The notes beneath the pieces are model-generated. The model had not been told where the DNA came from and made no database searches. It was given only the letters and a program-made list of their open reading frames with translations. From assembly GCF_009763805.1 (NCBI RefSeq), contig NZ_CP046803.1, forward strand, positions 1,240,001 through 1,304,000: DNA of 64,000 nucleotides. The letters run 5' to 3'. Positions within the stretch are counted from its first letter, which is position 1; each line of letters begins with the position of its first letter. The DNA comes from Vibrio cidicii (GTDB lineage: Bacteria > Pseudomonadota > Gammaproteobacteria > Enterobacterales > Vibrionaceae). This document shows positions 58,469 to 64,000 of the stretch, in pieces. The position numbers were made by a program, and so were the translations under genes.

Positions 58469-59045
58469 CAAAATTCTCTGCTCAGTGGCGGCGGTGATTG
58501 GCCTTATCACCGGAGGAACCGCCCTTTATGGCGATGAGTTTGTCAAACCCGTCGGCCAAGTGGTGATCGAAGGACAACCCCTCGGCGAGCTGCGCATGAG
58601 CCCCAAAGGGCTGGAAATCACAGGCAATGCAGAAGGGTGCCGATTAGACCCGTACACCTGCCCGTCTGGGTTAATCACCAACGGCGTCGGCAATACCCAC
58701 GATGTGCCAAAAGCCCCGATCACCTTAGAACAAGTGGCGAAAGACTGGGTGAAGAACCTACAGGAGGCACAGCAGTGCGTAGAAACCGCCGAGCGTCAAT
58801 CGGGTAAATCCATGACGCAGGGCCAGTTCGATGCGCTGACCTCCTTTGTGTTCAACACCGGATGCCCTCGCTTTAAACACAACCGCAACCGGACGGAAAC
58901 CCAAATCTACCGCTTCACCAAAACGGGCCAGTTTGAGCAAGCCTGCAAGCAGCTAACGCGCTGGGTGTATGGCGGCGGAGTGAAACAGCCGGGATTAATC
59001 ATTCGACGGGATCTGGAATATGAACGCTGCATGGAACTGGATTAA
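58455..59045 (+). CDS. Endolysin, GH24 lysozyme with signal-anchor-release helix
   Basis: A 196-aa muramidase. The N-terminal helix (ILCSVAAVIGLITGGTALYG) is rich in Gly, Ala and Thr, as in signal-anchor-release endolysins. The catalytic pattern is E-x8-C-x5-T (E in NAEG, C in YTCP, T in LIT), with Cys where T4 lysozyme has Asp, a variant known in phage lysozymes. Overlaps the holin and Rz genes. Confidence 0.9.
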   Translation: MKMANKILCSVAAVIGLITGGTALYGDEFVKPVGQVVIEGQPLGELRMSPKGLEITGNAEGCRLDPYTCPSGLITNGVGNTHDVPKAPITLEQVAKDWVKNLQEAQQCVETAERQSGKSMTQGQFDALTSFVFNTGCPRFKHNRNRTETQIYRFTKTGQFEQACKQLTRWVYGGGVKQPGLIIRRDLEYERCMELD

Positions 59046-59361
59046 AGCGCTCGGCTTGGCTGCATTGCTGCTCACCACCGTTGTTTTAGGGTTACAGCTC
59101 AAAGCCAGCCAAGCGGAAAAGAACACGCTGACCCAAAAGCTCAGCAAAGCGCAAACCGACAACCAAAACAACCTGACAACCATCGCCACCCTGAAAGGGG
59201 AAGCCGCAGAGCACAACGCGTTGATGGTGAAAAGGCAACAGGAACGAAACCAGAGCGAGGCGACACTGCGTGAACACATCGCACAGCTTAAAGCGCAAAT
59301 GGCAGGCATTGAATGCCACATTCCTGATGTTGTTACTCAGCGGCTGCGCGAACCGTATTGA
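59020..59361 (+). CDS. Rz: Rz-like inner-membrane spanin
   Basis: A 113-aa protein with one N-terminal transmembrane helix (ALGLAALLLTTVVLGL) and a periplasmic coiled coil. It pairs with the overlapping Rz1 lipoprotein to fuse the membranes at lysis. Confidence 0.85.
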   Translation: MNAAWNWIKALGLAALLLTTVVLGLQLKASQAEKNTLTQKLSKAQTDNQNNLTTIATLKGEAAEHNALMVKRQQERNQSEATLREHIAQLKAQMAGIECHIPDVVTQRLREPY

Positions 59362-59572
59362 TGACACTCAGTCCACGCAGGTGATTGTCCAGTTACCTCC
59401 GGCGGGCATGCTCTACCCCTGCAACAAACCTCAAGTGCAGGGAACGTGGCCGGAAGTGGTTATCGAAGACATCCCAAGGATGAAAAAAGCACTCACCGAG
59501 TGCAACCAACAAATTGAAGATTATTTGAAATGGCGTGCCAAGCACGAACCCAAAGAGGAAACAGCACAATGA
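59270..59572 (+). CDS. Rz1: Rz1-like outer-membrane lipoprotein spanin
   Basis: Up to 100 aa from a GTG start inside Rz, in another frame. The lipobox LLLSGCAN follows a short hydrophobic segment, and the mature part is rich in proline at its start (QLPPAG). The extensive overlap is normal for spanins. The exact start (GTG 59270 or a later codon) is uncertain. Confidence 0.8.
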   Translation: MNTSHSLKRKWQALNATFLMLLLSGCANRIDDTQSTQVIVQLPPAGMLYPCNKPQVQGTWPEVVIEDIPRMKKALTECNQQIEDYLKWRAKHEPKEETAQ

Positions 59573-59829
59573 AAACCATCGTACTCACCATTGGCAATAT
59601 CGACCTGAGCTTTAACCCAACCGAAGCCGACTACGGCGAATACATGAGCGAAGTGGCCCAAGGGGATTTGGTCAACGCTTCACACAACTTTGTCATGAGC
59701 ATTGTGGATGAAGAAAGCAAAGACGCGCTGCGAGGCATCACCACCGAGAACCCCGGTGCCGCGATGCAAATCACAGGTGAAGTGCTTAAAGAGTACACGC
59801 CTAAATTGCAGATCAAAGTAAAAAAATAG
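59569..59829 (+). CDS. Tail assembly chaperone (P2 E-like)
   Basis: An 86-aa protein ending in lysines at a run of seven A bases directly before the TAG stop. Resembles the small tail-assembly chaperones encoded before the tape measure gene. A longer product by -1 frameshifting is likely (next entry). Confidence 0.8.
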   Translation: MKTIVLTIGNIDLSFNPTEADYGEYMSEVAQGDLVNASHNFVMSIVDEESKDALRGITTENPGAAMQITGEVLKEYTPKLQIKVKK

Positions 59830-60014
59830 ATGCCCTGATTCAGGGCATCGAAAGCAACGAGCTGGAACAAATGCTCATTTGGCGGCGCAAATGGTTGCCA
59901 AATGAGCCAGATGATGAAACCAGCCTTGCCAGAGCCGTTTGGCTCGAAAAGAAACACTGGGAAAACCTGACCACGGCCACTGCCAACGGCGTTGCCAAAG
60001 CATTCAGCGGATAA
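59826..60014 (+). CDS. Frameshift extension of the tail chaperone (P2 E'-like)
   Basis: Open -1 frame entered at the slippery run A-AAA-AAA (59820-59826) just before the chaperone stop. It adds 62 residues (IDALIQGIESNELEQML and onwards) for a fused product of about 148 aa, ending four bases before the tape measure ATG. P2 E/E' and lambda G/GT make such fusions. No independent start with a ribosome site is seen. Confidence 0.7.
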   Translation: MDALIQGIESNELEQMLIWRRKWLPNEPDDETSLARAVWLEKKHWENLTTATANGVAKAFSG

Positions 60015-60017
60015 AGC

Positions 60018-62069
60018 ATGTTACCAGAAGCACTTCGATTCAGAGTTGGACTGATAGATCAAATCAGCGCACCGCTGGGCAACATTCAGCGCCAGCTCAA
60101 CAGCGTGACCAACACCTATCGCCAAGGTACCCACACCATGGTGGCGGGTGCGACGGGCATGGTGGGGGCGGGGTTTGCTCTGCAACAGGCGTTAATGCCT
60201 GCCATTGAAATGGATCGAAAGCTCGGTGAAGTGAAATCTCTGGGCGTGGCCGATGACCAGCTTAAAACTCTGATGGGAACGGCGATGAAGTTCTCCGTCG
60301 AGTATGGCAAATCCGCCACGGAATTTGTTGCAGCTTCCTATGACATCAAATCCGCCATGGGCGAAATGACGGGCAACGAGCTGGCGGGAATTACCCGCAG
60401 TTCCGCCATTCTCGCCGCCGCAACCAAAGCAGACACCGCCACCATTACCAACTACATGGGCACCATGTATTCGGTATTCAAAGACCAAGCCGATTTGATA
60501 GGTAAAGATAACTGGGCGCAACGTATTGCGGGCATGACCGCCAAATCTGTGGAAATGTTCAAAACCACAGGCCAAGGGATGTCGGACGCCTTCAAAGGTG
60601 TAGGCGCACTGGGTAAAACGCATGGCATCGCCATTGAAGAACAGATGGCAGTACTCGGTTTATTGCAGGGCTCGATGTCGGGCAGCGAAGCGGGTACCCG
60701 TTATAAGGCGTTCTTGGGTGGCGTGGTGAAAGCACAAAAAGAGTTGGGCATCAGCTTTACCGACAGCAATGGAAAAATGCTGCCGATGTTCGACATCATG
60801 AACAAACTGCGTAACCAGTTTGGTGAACTCGATTCCCTTGAAATTAACCAGATTAAGCAAGCATTCGGCTCGGATGAAGCCGTACTGCTGATCACTGACC
60901 TGATTGGCAAAACAGGGGATTTGCAAAGCAGCGTGCAGACGCTCAACCAGTCGGCCAACCTCAACACCGCCATCACCATGGCGCACACCATGACCGACCA
61001 GTGGGAACGACTCGAACAAGGTGTGTTCGCTGTACGCACGGCCTTTGGCGCAGCGTTGTTGCCTTCGCTGTTGCCTGTGGTTTCAACTCTGGCCGATGGC
61101 GCGATGGAAATCATCGAATGGACAGAGATGTTTCCCAACCTGACCAAATACATTGGCTTTGGTGCCATGGCGATTTTAGGCGCCGCTGCCGCTGGCGGTG
61201 CATTAACGCTGATGTGGGGTATTGGAAAACAGGCCATGGCGAGCTATTCGCTGGTACTTAACGGGCTAATCATTGTGAAAAAGGGCTATTTAGCACTCAT
61301 GCGTCTAGTACGTATTGCTCTGTTCGCTGCCTCTATGCAAATGAACATGTACGGCGTTAAAGCAAAAATCGTAACAGCAGCTCAATGGGTTCTGAACAGT
61401 TCAATGCTTGCCGCCTCTGCTGCGTATCGAATGGCAGCAACGGGCCTCTCTTGGTTAGGAATGGCTTTTCTGAAAGGAGCCACCGCCGCGCTTAAATTCA
61501 CCGTTGCATTGCTTACTAACCCGATATTCTTAATCGCCACGGGCGTCATCGCGGCCATTGCTGCCGTCGGAGCGCTTATCTATTACTGGGATGATCTCAA
61601 AGCCTCGTTTGGTGATACCACTTGGTTCCAGATTATTGAAGGGGCGATCAGCTTTATCATGTTCCCGTTCCGCGCCTTGTTCGACTTTCTCGCCGCAGGC
61701 TGGAAATGGGTGATGAGCGGCTTTACCGATACCAGCGGCTTTGCCTTTATCGGCCAGATGGCCGACAACCTGCGTAACGTGTTCAGCAGCGTATTTAACT
61801 GGATTTACGAAAAGCTCAACGGCATTTGGGAAACCGTCAAAAGCCTGACCGACTGGATACCCGGATTCGGTAACGACGAAGAACTCGAGCTCAAATCCAA
61901 ATCCATACAAAGCGCCACCCCAACGCTGCAAGTTCAGCCGGGCGGCGCGGCGAGAAGCATCGCCAACTATCAAACCAGTTCAACCAACTATGGCGGGGTA
62001 GCCATCTACCCAACCTACATGAACAACGTCTCCGATTTTGAGAGCGAAATGATGATGGCGGCAGGCTAA
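60018..62069 (+). CDS. T: Tail tape measure protein
   Basis: A 683-aa protein that sets tail length. The tape-measure core is at residues about 70-290 (KFSVEYGKSATEFVAASYDI, LGLLQGSMSGSEAGTRYKAF), followed by several hydrophobic helices (about 380-520). Overlaps the next gene by one base. Confidence 0.92.
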   Translation: MLPEALRFRVGLIDQISAPLGNIQRQLNSVTNTYRQGTHTMVAGATGMVGAGFALQQALMPAIEMDRKLGEVKSLGVADDQLKTLMGTAMKFSVEYGKSATEFVAASYDIKSAMGEMTGNELAGITRSSAILAAATKADTATITNYMGTMYSVFKDQADLIGKDNWAQRIAGMTAKSVEMFKTTGQGMSDAFKGVGALGKTHGIAIEEQMAVLGLLQGSMSGSEAGTRYKAFLGGVVKAQKELGISFTDSNGKMLPMFDIMNKLRNQFGELDSLEINQIKQAFGSDEAVLLITDLIGKTGDLQSSVQTLNQSANLNTAITMAHTMTDQWERLEQGVFAVRTAFGAALLPSLLPVVSTLADGAMEIIEWTEMFPNLTKYIGFGAMAILGAAAAGGALTLMWGIGKQAMASYSLVLNGLIIVKKGYLALMRLVRIALFAASMQMNMYGVKAKIVTAAQWVLNSSMLAASAAYRMAATGLSWLGMAFLKGATAALKFTVALLTNPIFLIATGVIAAIAAVGALIYYWDDLKASFGDTTWFQIIEGAISFIMFPFRALFDFLAAGWKWVMSGFTDTSGFAFIGQMADNLRNVFSSVFNWIYEKLNGIWETVKSLTDWIPGFGNDEELELKSKSIQSATPTLQVQPGGAARSIANYQTSSTNYGGVAIYPTYMNNVSDFESEMMMAAG

Positions 62070-62401
62070 TGACTCAGTACAAATACCAAGACATCCTGAT
62101 TGAAAACGGTGACGTGGTGCTCGATGCAGGCCGCAATCCGGTGCTCATCCAAGACCGCGCCGTGATCGCCCAAGACATCAAACACGCCATCATTGAGAGC
62201 AACTTAGCCGTTGATCTGATAGCCGAGCGCAGCAGCTCGAAAAAATCAGACATTCGCAAGCAGATTGAACTGCTGGTTGAAGAAGATACGCGCTTAGTAC
62301 CTGGCACCGTGCGTTTAGAAGAGCCCAAGCAAGGCACCATTTACATATTCGCCAGAACCATCGACTTTGGCGACCTTAATGTGGAGATAGTCAATGGCTG
62401 A
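62069..62401 (+). CDS. DUF2590 baseplate protein, GpW/gp25-like
   Basis: A 110-aa protein of the DUF2590 family (NGDVVLDAGRNPVLIQDRAV). In these phages it takes the place of the P2 W/gp25 baseplate wedge protein. Overlaps baseplate J by eight bases. Confidence 0.8.
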   Translation: MTQYKYQDILIENGDVVLDAGRNPVLIQDRAVIAQDIKHAIIESNLAVDLIAERSSSKKSDIRKQIELLVEEDTRLVPGTVRLEEPKQGTIYIFARTIDFGDLNVEIVNG

Positions 62402-63582
62402 CATTCCAAAACCCGACTACTCAGAACTGGTCAAACAATCCGGCATTCCGACCGATGAAGCAGGCTGGAAAAAAGTGCTCAAAGACGAAATGGAAAAAGA
62501 AGGCTGCATCATTGCCAACGATTCGCCGTTTCTCCCCATTCTGGCGCTTGTTTGAATCGGCCATTACCAAAGTGACCGTTTGGCTCATCATGACCTTGTT
62601 GGTTGGCTACGTACTGCCGAACATGTTTGTTGCGACCGCAGTAGACCAGTGGCTCGACTTACTCGCATGGCAATGCAAGCTGGAACGCAAAGGCGCAACC
62701 AAAGCCAAGGGATTGATCGCCTTTCAGCGTGCTGCCGCAAAAGGGCCAGCGTTGGTTATCCCCAAAGACACTTGGGTTCAGACCGAACCGATCAACGGCA
62801 ATATCTACCGTGTTCGCGTCCTCGCTGATACCACATTGCCAGAAAACCAAACCATGGTCATGGCCGAGGTAGAAGCGGAAAACGAAGGCGCTGCCTACAA
62901 CCTCGGTGAAGGTTACTACCACATTCTGCCCACCGCCATCAGTGGCATTGCCGCCGCCACCAATCCAGCCGAATGGCTGCTGGCCGCAGGGGCAGACAAA
63001 GAAAGCAACGATGAACTTCGCCTGCGCATTCGCAACCAGTGGAGCGCTGTAGCGCGTTGGCACATTGATGCCGCGTATCGGGCGCTGCTGACCAGCCGAG
63101 CAGGCATCAACGACGATAACGTCTACTTTGAGCACAATGCACCGCGTGGCCCCGGTACGGCTAACGCCTACATTCTGCTCGATACCGGAGAGCCTTCTGC
63201 CGACATGCTGGCCGATCTCAACGCCCACATCGTCACCGAAGGGCAGCACGGCCATGGCGATGATTTGCAGGTAATGGCGATGCCGGAAACCCAGCACGAC
63301 ATCGTGTTCCGCGCTTGGCCAAAACCTAGCCTCACGCTGGATGAGCGCAACGTACTCAAAGCCAATATTGAAAAATTCATCGGCGCCGCCTTTCGCGAAA
63401 ACACCGATTACAAGCCCACCGTGACAAATCCGATTAAGAGATTCAGTTTTTCACGCTTGGGCCAAGAGCTGCATGCGCAGTTCCCGGAACTGGAATCGCT
63501 CGAATACGACAATGCCGACATCATCAACAACCTGACCGTGCCCCGCATCAGAACGCTGGAGGTATCCATTGAAAATACCTGA
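62394..63582 (+). CDS. J: Baseplate protein, GpJ/gp47 family (one-base frameshift)
   Basis: After repair 395 aa. The N-terminus starts MADIPKPDYSELVKQSGIP; the gp47-type region is clear (AEWLLAAGADKESNDELRLR, RGPGTANAYILLDTG). The frame breaks at 62528-62532 (GTTTC); reading GTTC gives DSPFSPFWRLFESAITKV. It overlaps both neighbours. Confidence 0.9.
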
Positions 63583-64000
63583 TATCAAGCTGCGTTACTG
63601 GATGGGCCGAGGTGAGCTGGCCAAACTCGCCAGAGCACTGCTTGCCTACTGGGGCCATGTGCAGGCCGCTTTTGAAATGCCACTCAAACAGCATGACCCG
63701 CTAACCGCACCGATGGCACTGGTGAACATTCTTGCATGGCAGCGGGATGTCGAACGCCTTGGCCAAGAGCCGGAGGAACTGTTTCGTATCCGTGTGGCGC
63801 ATGCTTACGGCTTCGCCCGTGATGCAGGCTCCGTAGCTGGCTGGGAGGAGATGTTCGCCAAACTCGGCTATCCGCACATCGCGCAAGATGAGCGTTTAGT
63901 CAACGTGGACTGGGATGTCGTGAGCCTGAAAATCAAAGACGGCGACCTGTCCGACGTCCCTCAACTGCTGGATGCGGTGATCCGTCAATACGGGCGAACC
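63569..64000 (+). CDS. I: Tail protein, P2 GpI-like (3' partial)
   Basis: Open to the right edge. The start is TTG at 63569, six bases after GGAGG and inside the end of J; the next ATG is at 63600. Sequence (PLTAPMALVNILAWQRDVER, EPEELFRIRVAHAYGFARDA) fits the P2 I tail-protein family, which follows J. Confidence 0.8.
   Translation, partial: MKIPDIKLRYWMGRGELAKLARALLAYWGHVQAAFEMPLKQHDPLTAPMALVNILAWQRDVERLGQEPEELFRIRVAHAYGFARDAGSVAGWEEMFAKLGYPHIAQDERLVNVDWDVVSLKIKDGDLSDVPQLLDAVIRQYGRT

Larger units (their letters stand above)
32286..64000. mobile_element. P2/HP1/K139-like prophage (left end to beyond the window)
   Basis: From the integrase at 32470 the genes follow the order of P2-like Vibrio phages: int, cI/cox, cII, replication A, ogr, then portal and terminase on the minus strand and scaffold, capsid, terminase small subunit, L, R, S, sheath, tube, holin, endolysin, Rz/Rz1, tail chaperone, tape measure, baseplate J and I on the plus strand. 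The left attachment site should lie in the 184 bases after the L,D-transpeptidase gene. The right end is not in the window, so no direct repeat can be shown. Confidence 0.93.

Noticed and set aside
59270..59361. Overlap of two frames in the lysis region, looking like another frameshifted gene
   Set aside because: Each frame ends in a complete spanin (membrane helix plus coiled coil; lipobox protein). This is the normal Rz/Rz1 overlap.
1236..62532. Treating the thirteen broken genes as pseudogenes
   Set aside because: Each would be intact after the same one-base change, they include essential phage structural genes, and both sides of each break are well conserved. Decay would give varied lesions.

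Overview
The window is a stretch of Vibrio-like (Vibrionaceae) chromosome, about 32 kb of host genes followed by about 32 kb of a P2/HP1/K139-type temperate phage that runs off the right edge. The host assignment is inferred from gene content (UPF0397 ECF cassette, YdeP/FdhD/LysR cluster, TudS-like/MerR/photolyase operon, duplicated TPR-GGDEF genes) and from the K139-like prophage. I recognise no tRNA, rRNA or CRISPR array.

Host part (1-32.3 kb): a prolyl oligopeptidase cut by the left edge; a YejF-like double ABC ATPase behind a possible Fur box; a 262-bp MITE; a Lon-like protease; a PilZ protein; two GNAT acetyltransferases; a large tricorn-like protease; an MFS transporter; fdhD, a LysR regulator and a YdeP-type molybdopterin oxidoreductase around an AT-rich control region with palindromes; a three-gene ECF vitamin transporter; two tandem TPR proteins, one with an intact and one with a decayed GGDEF domain; a solo zinc-ribbon/HTH transposase-like protein; deoD; an operon of a DUF523/DUF1722 protein, a MerR regulator and photolyase; and an L,D-transpeptidase.

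Prophage (about 32.3 kb to the end): integrase, then a cargo block (ABC-3C-type defence operon, DUF4760 protein, membrane protein linked to cI), the cI/cox switch, cII and small early genes, a GpA-type replication initiator, a second cargo block (three genes with a HEPN ribonuclease motif), an antirepressor-like gene, a small LexA-controlled gene, ogr, a lipoprotein moron, and the head, lysis and tail genes in P2-like order to the start of gene I. Three LexA-type boxes sit at int, at a 72-aa gene and upstream of ogr. The repressor shows no obvious self-cleavage dyad, so the small LexA-controlled gene may couple SOS to induction.

The most unusual signal is in the base sequence itself. Thirteen otherwise intact genes are each broken by one extra base, and in all thirteen the observed pentamer is GAAAC (or GTTTC) where the reading frame requires GAAC (or GTTC), always preceded by C or A on the GAAC strand. 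Removing one A restores a full-length protein each time. I treat these as intact genes with a systematic sequence anomaly. GAAC/GTTC is the known DNA phosphorothioate motif, so modification-dependent base-calling error is a testable explanation. Two further indels (photolyase, cI-linked membrane gene) do not fit this pattern.
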